Source: Flavobacterium swingsii (GTDB lineage Bacteria > Bacteroidota > Bacteroidia > Flavobacteriales > Flavobacteriaceae). From it: 64,000 nucleotides of DNA. The notes under the pieces were generated by a model. That model was not told the origin of the DNA, searched no databases, and worked only from the letters and a program-made list of their open reading frames with translations. A program made the translations under genes and the position numbers. Shown one piece after another: positions 50,804 through 59,532 of the stretch (position 1 is the stretch's first letter; every line of letters begins with the position of its first letter). Location of the stretch: positions 124,001 to 188,000 of the forward strand of contig NZ_FOJT01000005.1 in NCBI RefSeq assembly GCF_900111965.1, read 5' to 3'.

Positions 50804-51205
50804 ATGAAAGAATATCAATTTAAAGTCCGTGTTCGTTATGCCGAAACTGACCAAATGGGTGTAGTATATCACGGAAATTATGCGCAATATTTCGAAATGG
50901 GACGCGTGGAATGGCTTAGAAACCTAGGGATTTCTTATAAATGGATGGAAGAAAATGGAATTATGCTCCCAGTGGTTTCGCTAACCATGAATTACAAAAA
51001 ACCAGCACGTTACGATGATGAACTAACGGTAAAAACAATCTTTAAAAGTCAGACTTCTGTTAAGATAGAATTTGATTATGAAATTTATAATGAGAAGGAT
51101 GAGTTGTTAACAACTGGTAACTCAGTTTTGGTATTTGTAGACATGAAAACAGGACGGCCAACTTTACCTCCAGATTATGTAAATGAGAAATTGAAGGAGA
51201 TTTAA
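50804..51205 (+). CDS. Acyl-CoA thioesterase (YbgC/4HBT)
   Basis: A 133-residue hotdog-fold thioesterase. The active-site helix region RYAETDQMGVVYHGNYAQYFE holds the catalytic Asp in ETDQMG (shown here as RYAETDQMGVVYHGN). A GRVEWLR segment and the strand YEIYNEKDELLTTG follow the family pattern. YbgC-like proteins hydrolyse short-chain acyl-CoA or hydroxyacyl-CoA; the natural substrate is unknown. It diverges from dnaA across a 197-bp AT-rich gap and converges with the YigZ gene 5 bp away. Confidence 0.9.
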   Translation: MKEYQFKVRVRYAETDQMGVVYHGNYAQYFEMGRVEWLRNLGISYKWMEENGIMLPVVSLTMNYKKPARYDDELTVKTIFKSQTSVKIEFDYEIYNEKDELLTTGNSVLVFVDMKTGRPTLPPDYVNEKLKEI

Positions 51206-51210
51206 ATTAA

Positions 51211-51819
51211 CTAAACTTCTTTTATACCAACCTCAAAAATCCCATCGAAAATGTCAAATATACTTTTGGCATTTTTTTTTCGGGTAGAAATTTCTATTTC
51301 GCAAGATTCTTCCATTTTTTGGGCAACGATTGTAATATTTTTTTCTTTGATAACTCGCATCACTTTATTCATATTCTTATAATCGAAATGAACTAAAAAA
51401 TGAATATCAATAGTTTTTTCGATAATCTCAGATTCTTCGAGCGCCATTTGTGCGGCAGTTTTGTAGGCCGTTATAAGTCCGCCAACGCCTAATTTTACAC
51501 CACCAAAATACCGAACTACAACCACCAAGATGTTAGTAACATTGAAAGATTGAATTTGTCCGTAAATTGGCATTCCTGCACTATTATTGGGTTCGCCATC
51601 ATCATTAGCGCGATATTGAATTTTATCGGTGCCAATCTGATAAGCATAACACCAATGTCGAGCCGAAAAATGTTGTTTTTTAAGACTTTCGATGTGTGTT
51701 TTTACTTCTTCTTCAGAATTTATTGGAAATGCATAGCCAAAAAACTTGCTGTTTTTTTCTTTAAATAAAACTTCAGTTGATGGTTGATTAATAGTAAAAT
51801 AAGTGTCTTGAATTTCCAA
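51211..51819 (-). CDS. yigZ: YigZ/IMPACT-family protein
   Basis: The 202-residue protein begins at TTG (MEIQDTYFTINQPS) and has the UPF0029 N-domain: KKQHFSARHWCYAYQIG, YRANDDGEPNNSAGMPI and VVRYFGGVKLGVGGLITAY. A DUF1949-like C-domain follows (KNMNKVMRVIKEKNITI). E. coli YigZ and eukaryotic IMPACT belong here; YigZ has been linked to ribosome or translation control, without settled mechanism. It lies 9 bp downstream of the HAD gene and may end the ribD-HAD-yigZ operon. Confidence 0.88.
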   Translation of the reverse strand: MEIQDTYFTINQPSTEVLFKEKNSKFFGYAFPINSEEEVKTHIESLKKQHFSARHWCYAYQIGTDKIQYRANDDGEPNNSAGMPIYGQIQSFNVTNILVVVVRYFGGVKLGVGGLITAYKTAAQMALEESEIIEKTIDIHFLVHFDYKNMNKVMRVIKEKNITIVAQKMEESCEIEISTRKKNAKSIFDIFDGIFEVGIKEV

Positions 51820-51828
51820 AAAAAAAAA

Positions 51829-52440
51829 CTATTTAAGAATAAATTTCTTATCGAAAAGTTGGGTAATGTCTTCTTCTCCTGGAACAATATTCCAAACTTG
51901 CATGCCTAAAGAGGCAGCAATATCTGTATTTTCTTTTTTATCATCAATGAACAATGTGTGTTTTGTTGACAAAGCATGTTTTTTGATAATATAATCGAAA
52001 GCTTGAGGATCTGGTTTTCGTACTCCAATTTCGAAAGAAAAATACACTTTTTCGAAACATTGGTAAAACTCTCTTATAAACGTTGCGCCAAGCATGTGCT
52101 CGAATTTTTGGATATGAATCTCGTCAGTATTACTTAGTAAAAATAACTTATAATTCATCATTGATAATCCTTGCAAAAACTCTAATCTTTTCAGAGGGAA
52201 ATCTAAAAGCACAGCATTCCAAGCATCTCTTAAATCATCGATAGAAGCGTTTGGAATTAATTTTTTTAGCCCAATAATAAACTGAACTTCTGTTAGTTTT
52301 CCTCGTTCGAACTCTTGATTTAAATTTTCGAGCTCATCGTTCCAAGAATGTAAACCTAATTTTTTTAATGCATTAAGCGAAGCATCTCTATCAAGATTGA
52401 TAAATACATCGCCAAAATCGAAAATAATAGTGTTAATCAT
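51829..52440 (-). CDS. HAD-family phosphatase
   Basis: A 203-residue haloacid-dehalogenase superfamily protein with motif I IIFDFGDVFINLD (nucleophile Asp, acid/base Asp replaced by the DFGDV pattern), motif II LFLLSNTDEIHI, a helical cap (FERGKLTEVQFI to LRDAWNAVL) and motifs III/IV KPDPQAFDY and LFIDDKKENTDIAASLG. This arrangement fits YihX/G-1-P phosphatase-like members. It overlaps ribD by 8 bp, so it may act on a riboflavin-pathway phosphate (the missing step from RibD product to the lumazine precursor is carried out by HAD enzymes); this is an inference from linkage. Confidence 0.85.
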   Translation of the reverse strand: MINTIIFDFGDVFINLDRDASLNALKKLGLHSWNDELENLNQEFERGKLTEVQFIIGLKKLIPNASIDDLRDAWNAVLLDFPLKRLEFLQGLSMMNYKLFLLSNTDEIHIQKFEHMLGATFIREFYQCFEKVYFSFEIGVRKPDPQAFDYIIKKHALSTKHTLFIDDKKENTDIAASLGMQVWNIVPGEEDITQLFDKKFILK

Positions 52441-53440
52441 AGTTTAAATAGATTAATAGTTCGTCATTGTCTATTTTGCTTTTCGCCACTATTTTTCCAG
52501 TAATTACGGGGGCTTTTGTACCACCAGAAAACATCTCTTTTCCTCTAAAAATTCTTGCTTCGTCCCACAAATTTGCATCTATAAAAGTTTGCAAGGTTTG
52601 TTTTCCACCTTCTATAATTACGGACTGTAAATTATTATCAAATAAAAACGTCGCAATCTGCAAAGCTACATTTTCAGAATAATCAATTGTCTTGTCAGAA
52701 ATTACAAACGTTTTTTGACTAATATCAAATATATAACTTTCTTTTGAAATTCTATTATTTTTATCTAAAACTATTCGTATCGGATTTTTTCCAGTCCAAT
52801 CACGAACATCTAATTTCGGGTTGTCATCAATAACTGTTTGGGTTCCCACAAGTATTGCTGCTTCTTCACTTCGCCATTTGTGTGCTAATTGTCGGGAATG
52901 AATATTGGTAATCCAAACTGGTTTTTGTTCGTTTTTTGATGGTGGAGCAATAAATCCGTCTTCAGTTTCTGCCCATTTTAGTATAATATAAGGGCGTTTT
53001 TTTTCGTGAAAAGTAAAAAAACGTTTGTTGGATTCTCGACATTCCGCTTCAAGAATTCCTACAGTTACATTGGCACCAGCCTCTATCAGTTTTTTTATTC
53101 CTTGTCCTGATACTTTACTGTTAGAATCTACCGTTCCGATAACCACATTTGGGATTTTATTTTTGATAATCAAATCACAACAAGGAGGTGTTTTTCCAAA
53201 ATGACTACAAGGTTCTAAACTGACATAAATCGTCGATTTTGCTAATAATTCTTTGTTTTTTACAGATAAAATAGCATTTACTTCGGCATGATTTCCGCCA
53301 TAAGCAGCCGTGTAACCTTCTCCAATAATTTTATTTTCAAAAACAATTACAGCACCAACCGAAGGATTTGGCATTGCCGATGGTAAACCATTTTTGGCTA
53401 ATTCGATGCAACGTTTTATGTAAAATTCATGTATCTTCAC
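52433..53440 (-). CDS. ribD: Riboflavin biosynthesis deaminase/reductase
   Basis: RibD deaminates and reduces the pyrimidine intermediate of riboflavin synthesis. The start is GTG (MKIHEFYIKRCIELA); there is no better ATG. Residues 1-140 are the deaminase with zinc ligands in GNHAEVNAI and EPCSHFGKTPPCCDLI; residues 145-335 are the reductase with RPYIILKWAETEDGFIA, VGTQTVIDDNPKLDVRDW and IIEGGKQTLQTFI. The length of 335 residues is close to the E. coli protein. The HAD gene downstream overlaps by 8 bp. It faces a divergent GNAT-prmC pair across a repeat-rich gap. Confidence 0.93.
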   Translation of the reverse strand: MKIHEFYIKRCIELAKNGLPSAMPNPSVGAVIVFENKIIGEGYTAAYGGNHAEVNAILSVKNKELLAKSTIYVSLEPCSHFGKTPPCCDLIIKNKIPNVVIGTVDSNSKVSGQGIKKLIEAGANVTVGILEAECRESNKRFFTFHEKKRPYIILKWAETEDGFIAPPSKNEQKPVWITNIHSRQLAHKWRSEEAAILVGTQTVIDDNPKLDVRDWTGKNPIRIVLDKNNRISKESYIFDISQKTFVISDKTIDYSENVALQIATFLFDNNLQSVIIEGGKQTLQTFIDANLWDEARIFRGKEMFSGGTKAPVITGKIVAKSKIDNDELLIYLNYD

Positions 53441-53458
53441 ATCACAAAAATAAAACTT

Positions 53459-53491
53459 TTAGTTTAGAAGTTTAGAAGTTTAAGAGTTTAG
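53459..53491. repeat. AGTTTAGAA-type tandem repeats
   Basis: Three and a half imperfect copies of AGTTTAGAA fill the 55-bp gap between divergent ribD and the GNAT gene, ending 5 bp before the GNAT ATG. They may be slippage-prone; no binding site is recognised. Confidence 0.65.
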
Positions 53492-53495
53492 TTTT

Positions 53496-53990
53496 ATGAT
53501 AATTATTAGAGAGATTCAACAAAAAGACAATCAAGCAATTGCAAAAATCGTTCGTGATGTTTTAATGGAATTGGGCGCGCCAAAAGTAGGAACTGCTTAT
53601 GCTGATCCGCAATTGGATTTTATGTTTGAAACGTATCAAAATCCGAAAGCAAAATATTTTATTGTCGAAAACAACGAAATTGTCATTGGTGGAGCTGGAA
53701 TTGCGCCATTAGAAAACGAAGCAGAAAGCATTTGCGAACTACAAAAAATGTATTTCTTGCCAGAAGCTCGAGGATTGGGAGTTGGTTCTCAATTAATGGA
53801 AAAATGTCTTGAAGTTGCTAAAGATTTTGGCTACGAAAAATGCTATTTAGAAACCATGCCGTATATGGAAGCTGCGCAAAAACTGTACAAAAAAGTTGGT
53901 TTCGAATATCTTTGCGAGCCTATGGGAAATACGGGCCACACTTCTTGTCCGGTTTGGATGATAAAACAGTTGACAAATGCTAATGAATAA
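53496..53990 (+). CDS. GNAT acetyltransferase
   Basis: The 164-residue protein has the GNAT core: an N-terminal IIREIQQKDNQAIAKIVRDV segment, IGGAGIAPLE, ELQKMYFLPEARGLGVGSQLMEK (with the acetyl-CoA loop ARGLGVGSQL), and a final YKKVGFEYLCEPMGNTGH. The GNTGH end and short MRxGIxxxxGxP-type start (VLMELGAPKVGTA) resemble putative acetyltransferases common in Bacteroidota. The target is unknown. It overlaps prmC by 1 bp, suggesting coupled translation and perhaps a shared role in translation, though this link is weak. Confidence 0.83.
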   Translation: MIIIREIQQKDNQAIAKIVRDVLMELGAPKVGTAYADPQLDFMFETYQNPKAKYFIVENNEIVIGGAGIAPLENEAESICELQKMYFLPEARGLGVGSQLMEKCLEVAKDFGYEKCYLETMPYMEAAQKLYKKVGFEYLCEPMGNTGHTSCPVWMIKQLTNANE

Positions 53991-54862
53991 TGATAATTCA
54001 AAAAATGCTAATAAAAAACTACAGAACACAATTTACAGAAGAGCTAACTTCAATTTTTGATGAAAAAGAAATTGAAAGTTTTTTTTATATCATTTTAGAA
54101 GCTTTTCATGAGCTAAAACGTGTCGATTTGGTTCTGAATCCCAATTTAGAGTTAGATACGATTCAGTTATTGCAATGGGAAACCGTTTTGTCGCAACTTA
54201 AAGAACAAAAACCGATACAATATATATTAGGTGAAACCGAGTTTTTTGGCTTGCCTTTTTATGTTAATGAAAATACGCTAATTCCTCGTCCAGAAACGGA
54301 AGAATTGGTCGAATGGATTATCGAAGATTTAAAGATTAAAAAATTTAAAGATTTAAAGATTTTAGATATAGGAACAGGTTCTGGTTGCATTGCGATTACG
54401 TTGGCAAAAAATCTTCCAAATGCTTCAGTTTTTGCGATTGATGTTTCAGAAAAAGCTTTGGTAACAGCCAAAAAAAATGCAGAATTAAACGAGGTAAAAG
54501 TTACTTTTATTGAAAAAAATATTCTCGAAACAGAAGATTTAAACCAACAATTTGACATTATAGTTTCCAATCCGCCGTATGTTCGGAATTTAGAAAAACA
54601 AGAAATTCATAAAAATGTGTTGGAGTACGAACCGCATTTGGCACTTTTTGTCGAAGATAATGATGCGTTACTTTTTTATCGAAAAATAACAGAATTAGCC
54701 ACGAAAAATCTTTCAAAAAACGGACAATTGTATTTCGAAATCAATCAATATTTGGGTAAAGAAATGGTCGAATTGTTAGAAAAATATAATTTTGAAAACA
54801 TCGAACTTAAAAAAGATATTTACGGAAATGACCGAATGATTCGATGTGTCTTAAAGTCATAA
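53990..54862 (+). CDS. prmC: Peptide chain release factor N5-glutamine methyltransferase
   Basis: PrmC methylates the GGQ glutamine of release factors. The 290-residue protein has an N-terminal helical domain, the PIQYILGETEFFGLPF and NTLIPRPETEELVEW blocks, SAM motif I LDIGTGSGCIAITLAK, and the NPPY substrate loop in IIVSNPPYVRN. An ATG five codons downstream (54005) is an equally good start. Residues 104-115 (LKIKKFKDLKIL) are encoded by an in-frame near-repeat of TTTAAAGAT just before motif I, probably a lineage-specific expansion. Confidence 0.93.
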   Translation: MIIQKMLIKNYRTQFTEELTSIFDEKEIESFFYIILEAFHELKRVDLVLNPNLELDTIQLLQWETVLSQLKEQKPIQYILGETEFFGLPFYVNENTLIPRPETEELVEWIIEDLKIKKFKDLKILDIGTGSGCIAITLAKNLPNASVFAIDVSEKALVTAKKNAELNEVKVTFIEKNILETEDLNQQFDIIVSNPPYVRNLEKQEIHKNVLEYEPHLALFVEDNDALLFYRKITELATKNLSKNGQLYFEINQYLGKEMVELLEKYNFENIELKKDIYGNDRMIRCVLKS

Positions 54863-54900
54863 AGTCCAAAGCAAAATCTATAATAAATTATAAGTACAAT

Positions 54901-54967
54901 TGTCATTCTGAGGAACTAAGAATCTCATTAACTCATTATGTGGGATTCTTCGTTCCTCAGAATGACA
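54901..54967. repeat. Large near-perfect inverted repeat after prmC
   Basis: TGTCATTCTGAGGAAC (54901-54916) and GTTCCTCAGAATGACA (54952-54967) are exact complements; inside them, AAGAATC and GATTCTT extend the stem, giving about 25 paired bases with one mismatch and a 15-base loop. Similar TGTCATTCTGAGG palindromes occur between genes in many bacteria. It could act as a bidirectional terminator between convergent prmC and the permease gene. Confidence 0.8.
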
Positions 54968-55001
54968 AACTACGTGTTTTAGCAATTTAAAAAATCAAAA
55001 T

Positions 55002-56240
55002 CTACTCGTAACGCAATGCTTCAATAGGATCTAGTTTTGCGGCTTTTACAGCGGGATAAGACCCCGAAACTATAGCCACAATAAAGCTTACAACAAATGC
55101 CGCAATAATGGCTAGCCAAGGAATTACAAACTCAAATTCGATTAAAACTGCAATCCCATAACCTATTAGAATTCCTAAAATAATTCCCAACAAGCCACCC
55201 AATTGACCAATTACTAAAGTTTCCATAAAAAACTGGATCGCAATTGTACTTTTTTTAGCTCCCAATGCTTTTCTAACACCAATTTCACGTGTCCTTTCGG
55301 TTACCGAAACCAGCATTATATTCATGAGCGCAATCGAAGAACCAAAAATGGTAATAATCCCAATAAACCATGCTGATAAACCTAAATATTGCGTGATACC
55401 AAGTATTTTATTTATCAAATCATCACTGCGAGAAACCGAAAAATTAGCATCTTCAATAGGACTCAATTTTCTTACTTTTCGCATGGCAATCATTGCATTA
55501 TCAACTGCATTGCTTAATAATTCCTTTTTTTCGACCATCACGCTGGTCGTATAATTTATGTTGGGAGCGGTAAACAAAGTTCGCGCCACTTGTATAGGAA
55601 TCATAACCCGCATATCTTGACTATTGCCAAAAGTGGAGCCTTTTTCTTCTAAAATACCAATAACTTTAAATTTTGCGCCACGAATAGAAATCGTCTTATC
55701 AATCGGATTGATATCTTTCAATAATTTTTTTTCAAAATCAGAACCTAAAACACAGACATACGAATTGTTTTCGATATCAAAACGGGTGAAATTTCGACCT
55801 TTTACGATTTTTAGTCCAGAATTTGGCATAAAATATTCATCGACACCGAGAACAGAAGCTTCAGGATCGGTTTTCTCAGTTTCAAATTTTACTTCGGCTG
55901 TCGAAGTCGCTGTAAATGAAACAGAAGTATGGGTAAACGGATAATTAAAAATTTCTTTAAATGCTTTGGCATCGGTATAAGTAATGGTAGGATTTATTTT
56001 TTCTCTTTCGCCACCATTTCTTCGGGTTGAATTTTCATACTGATTTATAAAAAAAGTATTAGAACCCATCGAAGCAAAATCTTTAGATAATGTGTTTTCA
56101 AAAGCAGAAACCAGCGTCAGAATCGCTACCAAAGCCGTAATTCCAATAGCAATAATAAGCACCGTTAAGATGGTACGAAGCAATTGCGTTCTTATAGAAC
56201 CCAGCGCAATTTTTACATTTTCTCTAAATAATCCTAGCAT
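55002..56240 (-). CDS. MacB-type ABC transporter permease
   Basis: The 412-residue protein has the MacB/FtsX topology: helix 1 (residues about 20-44), a 230-residue periplasmic domain (MacB_PCD-like, with [12 protein letters not shown] and [13 protein letters not shown]), then three helices from about 285 to 400 ([17 protein letters not shown]). The coupling segment [18 protein letters not shown] and the end [18 protein letters not shown] are signature blocks. It resembles macrolide or lipoprotein-type efflux permeases, but the ATPase is not in the window, so the substrate is unknown. Its start lies 174 bp before hisS on the other strand. Confidence 0.88.
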   Translation of the reverse strand: MLGLFRENVKIALGSIRTQLLRTILTVLIIAIGITALVAILTLVSAFENTLSKDFASMGSNTFFINQYENSTRRNGGEREKINPTITYTDAKAFKEIFNYPFTHTSVSFTATSTAEVKFETEKTDPEASVLGVDEYFMPNSGLKIVKGRNFTRFDIENNSYVCVLGSDFEKKLLKDINPIDKTISIRGAKFKVIGILEEKGSTFGNSQDMRVMIPIQVARTLFTAPNINYTTSVMVEKKELLSNAVDNAMIAMRKVRKLSPIEDANFSVSRSDDLINKILGITQYLGLSAWFIGIITIFGSSIALMNIMLVSVTERTREIGVRKALGAKKSTIAIQFFMETLVIGQLGGLLGIILGILIGYGIAVLIEFEFVIPWLAIIAAFVVSFIVAIVSGSYPAVKAAKLDPIEALRYE

Positions 56241-56375
56241 AGTACTTATTTGACACGAAATTACAGATTTTGTTACAAGTTTCTATTTAAAATTTTATAA
56301 ATAGGCCAAAAAACAAGATATTTGCGGTTCAATTTGTGACTTTAGGTTTTATATTTTAGATTTTCTTGCGATAAT

Positions 56376-56408
56376 CTGAATTCTAAAATCTGAATTCTGA
56401 AATCTAAA
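56376..56408. repeat. AATCTGAATTCT direct repeat before hisS
   Basis: AATCTGAATTCT occurs twice in tandem (about 56376 and 56389) and is followed by AATCTAAAAT, ending within about 6 bp of the hisS ATG. Related AATCTAAAAT words also surround the palindrome before neuB. No function is evident. Confidence 0.45.
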
Positions 56409-56413
56409 ATTAA

Positions 56414-57832
56414 ATGAAACCAAGCATACCAAAAGGAACCCGTGATTTTTCGCCAGTAGAAGTAGCAAAACGCCAATATATTATTCAGAAAATGAGAACT
56501 CATTTCGAGAAATTTGGTTTCCAACCTATCGAAACGCCATCATTTGAAAACTCCGAAACCTTAATGGGGAAATACGGAGAAGAAGGCGACCGTTTAATTT
56601 TTAAAATATTGAATTCTGGAAATTTCTTTTTTAATAAAAATAAAATCGAATTACCCGAATCGATAAACTCACTTCAAACTAATTCTGCCGAAACTATTTC
56701 TGTAAATGAATTAGTAGAATTGAACAAATTTACTAACAATATCTCCGAAAAAGCACTTCGTTACGACTTAACTGTTCCTTTTGCACGTTATGTTGTACAA
56801 CATCAGAATGATATCGAATTCCCTTTCAAACGTTACCAAATACAACCTGTTTGGCGTGCCGACCGTCCGCAAAAAGGACGTTTTAGAGAGTTTTATCAGT
56901 GTGATGCCGATGTTGTTGGTTCAACCTCATTATGGCAAGAAGTAGAATTGGTACAATTGTATGATTCCGTTTTTACTGATTTGGGTTTAAATGGTGTAAC
57001 CATCAAAATTAACAACCGAAAAATATTGTCAGGAATTGCCGAAGTGATTGGCGCATCGGACAAATTAATAGATTTTACAGTTGCACTCGACAAACTAGAT
57101 AAAATAGGAGAGGACGGAGTGAAAAAAGAAATGATCGAAAAAGGGATTTCTGAAACTGCAATTGAAAAAGTGCAGCCTTTATTCAATTTTACAGGTTCTA
57201 TTTCTGAAAAAATAACAAAATTATCTGTTTTACTTGCTGATTCAATCGAAGGAATGAAAGGCGTTGAAGAATTGCAATTTATTTGCGATAATGTAACCGA
57301 TTTAGGGCTAACTTCAGCTATTTTAGATTTAGACGTAACGCTTGCTCGAGGATTAAATTATTATACTGGTGCTATTTTCGAAGTAGCTCCGCCAAAGGCT
57401 GTTTCGATGGGATCGATAGGTGGTGGTGGTCGTTACGATGATTTAACAGGTATTTTTGGGCTTAAAAATATGAGTGGCGTTGGAATTTCTTTCGGATTAG
57501 ATAGAATTTATTTAGTTATCGAAGAATTAGGTCTGTTTCCAGAAACGGTGACGACAACTTCTAAAGCTATTTTCTTAAATTTTGGTCAGGAAGAAACCAA
57601 ATATTCTATGAAAGCTATTACTGAATTAAGAAAAGTAGGAGTTAAGGTCGAATTGTATCCTGACAATGTCAAAATTGCCAAACAGTTTCAGTATGCAGAA
57701 AAACGTGGTATTCATTTAGCCATAATTGTTGGTGATGACGAGATGAAAAACAATCAGTTTTCTGTAAAGAATTTAGTTTCTGGAGAACAACAAAAAGTAG
57801 ATTTTGAGAATTTGAAAAAGATGCTTCAATAA
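56414..57832 (+). CDS. hisS: Histidyl-tRNA synthetase
   Basis: A 472-residue class II synthetase. Motif 1 lies near [18 protein letters not shown], motif 2 in [13 protein letters not shown], the His-specific [14 protein letters not shown] and [14 protein letters not shown] blocks follow, and motif 3 is [18 protein letters not shown]. The anticodon-binding domain covers the last 90 residues ([16 protein letters not shown]). A segment of about 45 residues ([14 protein letters not shown] to [10 protein letters not shown]) is inserted after motif 1 and before [12 protein letters not shown], longer than in E. coli HisRS (424 residues). It stands alone between the permease and xerD. Confidence 0.95.
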   Translation: MKPSIPKGTRDFSPVEVAKRQYIIQKMRTHFEKFGFQPIETPSFENSETLMGKYGEEGDRLIFKILNSGNFFFNKNKIELPESINSLQTNSAETISVNELVELNKFTNNISEKALRYDLTVPFARYVVQHQNDIEFPFKRYQIQPVWRADRPQKGRFREFYQCDADVVGSTSLWQEVELVQLYDSVFTDLGLNGVTIKINNRKILSGIAEVIGASDKLIDFTVALDKLDKIGEDGVKKEMIEKGISETAIEKVQPLFNFTGSISEKITKLSVLLADSIEGMKGVEELQFICDNVTDLGLTSAILDLDVTLARGLNYYTGAIFEVAPPKAVSMGSIGGGGRYDDLTGIFGLKNMSGVGISFGLDRIYLVIEELGLFPETVTTTSKAIFLNFGQEETKYSMKAITELRKVGVKVELYPDNVKIAKQFQYAEKRGIHLAIIVGDDEMKNNQFSVKNLVSGEQQKVDFENLKKMLQ

Positions 57833-57841
57833 TAAAAATAC

Positions 57842-57881
57842 CGCAGATTGGCAGATTACATTAAAAATCTGCGAATCTGCG
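57842..57881. terminator. CGCAGATT inverted repeat, probable bidirectional terminator
   Basis: CGCAGATTGGCAGATT (57842-57857) pairs with AATCTGCGAATCTGCG (57866-57881) with one mismatch over an 8-base loop, followed by AT-rich sequence with seven A. It lies between convergent hisS and xerD and is made from the same CAGATT word as the nested palindrome after aroQ. Confidence 0.6.
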
Positions 57882-57890
57882 ATAAAAAAA

Positions 57891-58796
57891 TCATTTACTT
57901 CTAGGATGAAAAGTTTGCATAACTTGACTTAAATGTTTTCTATCTACATGCATGTAAATTTCAGTAGTGGTTATCGACTCGTGTCCTAACATCAGCTGAA
58001 TAGATCGCAAATCGGCACCATTTTCTAATAAATGTGTAGCAAACGAATGTCGAAAAGTATGAGGACTTATTATTTTATTCAAACCAATTTCGAGAGCTAG
58101 GTTTTTTATAATGGTAAAAATCATGGCTCTAGTCAATTGTCTTCCTCTTCTGTTTAAGAATAAAGTATCTTCGTGACCTTTTTGTATAGGAAGCGAATTT
58201 CTATTGAAATTTTTATAAATTTCAATGTATCTTTGGGTATGTTCACTTATAGGAACAAATCGTTGTTTGTTTCCTTTACCAGTTATTTTTATAAATCCTT
58301 CGTCGAAAAATAAATCGGAAATTTTAAGGGAAACCAATTCCGAAACGCGCAAACCGCAAGCATATAAAGTTTCTAACATGGCGCGATTTCGTTCGCCTTC
58401 ATTGGTTGATAAATTTATTACAGCAATTAATCTATCTATATCTTCAATATTCAAAGTGTCGGGAAGTTTTCTTCCCAATCGAGGTGTTTCTATAAGTTCT
58501 AGCGGATTGTCAGGACGATAATCTTCGAAAATGAGGTAATTAAAAAAGCTTTTTAATCCCGAAATGGTTCTGGCTTGCGAACGTGGATTGACGCTTTTAG
58601 AAATCTCATAAATAAATTGCTGAATCGTTTCGTCGTCAATTTTTATTGGAGAAACATCAATAGTATTATCGGATAAATAATTAACCAATTTTTCGATATC
58701 AAGCACATAATTATCGATAGAATTTTTAGACAATCCTCTTTCTATTTTTAGATAGGATTGAAAGTTTTTGATATACGTGTGCCAATTATTTTTCAT
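57891..58796 (-). CDS. xerD: Tyrosine recombinase XerD
   Basis: XerD with XerC resolves chromosome dimers at dif. The start is the ATG at 58796 (MKNNWHTYIKNF); a TTG directly before is less likely. The 301-residue protein has the SAM-like N-terminal domain (YLKIERGLSKNSIDNYVLD) and the catalytic domain with Arg in ACGLRVSELVSLK, Lys in TGKGNKQRFVP, the His-x-x-Arg in SPHTFRHSFATHLLENGAD and the nucleophile Tyr in TTTEIYMHVDRKHL. Length and blocks fit XerD, although XerC-like Bacteroidota paralogues also exist. It is convergent with hisS. Confidence 0.88.
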   Translation of the reverse strand: MKNNWHTYIKNFQSYLKIERGLSKNSIDNYVLDIEKLVNYLSDNTIDVSPIKIDDETIQQFIYEISKSVNPRSQARTISGLKSFFNYLIFEDYRPDNPLELIETPRLGRKLPDTLNIEDIDRLIAVINLSTNEGERNRAMLETLYACGLRVSELVSLKISDLFFDEGFIKITGKGNKQRFVPISEHTQRYIEIYKNFNRNSLPIQKGHEDTLFLNRRGRQLTRAMIFTIIKNLALEIGLNKIISPHTFRHSFATHLLENGADLRSIQLMLGHESITTTEIYMHVDRKHLSQVMQTFHPRSK

Positions 58797-58852
58797 CAAT
58801 TAGATACTTTTTCTTACGTTTTTGCGTTACAGTACAATAAAAACATAAAGAT

Positions 58853-59461
58853 ATGAAAGTAACTAAAAAATTTGCATTAGCCGTATTTTTATTCACTTTT
58901 GTGAATATTGTTTCTGCTCAGGAAGCCACAAATACAGAATCTTCGTCTGGTTTGGGAATCAAAGGAGGATTAAACTTTTCCACAGTATCAAAAGGGAAAT
59001 TTGAGGAAGGGCCAGATCCGAGAACCAGTTTTCATATTGGGTTTTTAGGGGAAATTCCGCTTGTATCAAAAATTTTATCATTGCAACCCGAAGTGGTTTA
59101 TTCACGACAAGGTTTCGAAAAAACAGTGCAACCATTCCTTGGGTCAAGCTACAAAGTAACTTATCAGTTTGATTATGTAAACGTTCCTATTTTAGCAAAA
59201 TTACATCTGGGTAAAATTATTAGCCTTGAAGCTGGACCACAATTTGGTTTTAAAGTTTCTGAAAAAATAGAAAGCGGTAATAATTCTTCTCTAGAAAATG
59301 AAGTGAATGACTTTGATACCGCAATTGCTGGTGGCGTTTCATTAAATTTTAACGGAGGTGCCTTTCTTTTTGGAAGATTTACCCAAAGTTTAAATGAAGT
59401 CATCAAAGACAGCGATTCTAAAAATATGGTTTTCCAAGTAGGAATAGGTTTTAAAATGTAA
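58853..59461 (+). CDS. Outer-membrane beta-barrel protein (PorT-like family)
   Basis: The 202-residue protein has a cleavable signal peptide (KVTKKFALAVFLFTFVNIVSA) and a small beta-barrel with alternating strands, opening with GLGIKGGLNFSTVSKG and continuing with FHIGFLGEIPL, LQPEVVYSRQGFE and DYVNVPILAKLHLGK, the OMP_b-brl_2/PorT pattern, and closing with MVFQVGIGFKM. Eight strands are likely. Role may be structural or in ligand uptake; unknown. It is divergent from xerD and ends at a strong terminator. Confidence 0.8.
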   Translation: MKVTKKFALAVFLFTFVNIVSAQEATNTESSSGLGIKGGLNFSTVSKGKFEEGPDPRTSFHIGFLGEIPLVSKILSLQPEVVYSRQGFEKTVQPFLGSSYKVTYQFDYVNVPILAKLHLGKIISLEAGPQFGFKVSEKIESGNNSSLENEVNDFDTAIAGGVSLNFNGGAFLFGRFTQSLNEVIKDSDSKNMVFQVGIGFKM

Positions 59462-59485
59462 AAACCAAAAACTATACAATAAAAA

Positions 59486-59510
59486 AAAACCACGCTATTA
59501 GCGTGGTTTT
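59486..59510. terminator. Bidirectional intrinsic terminator
   Basis: AAAACCACGCT and AGCGTGGTTTT form an 11-bp stem with a 3-base loop, A-rich on one side and T-rich on the other, between the convergent barrel genes at 59461 and 59533. Confidence 0.88.
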
Positions 59511-59532
59511 ATATATTTTAATCTAGATTAGA

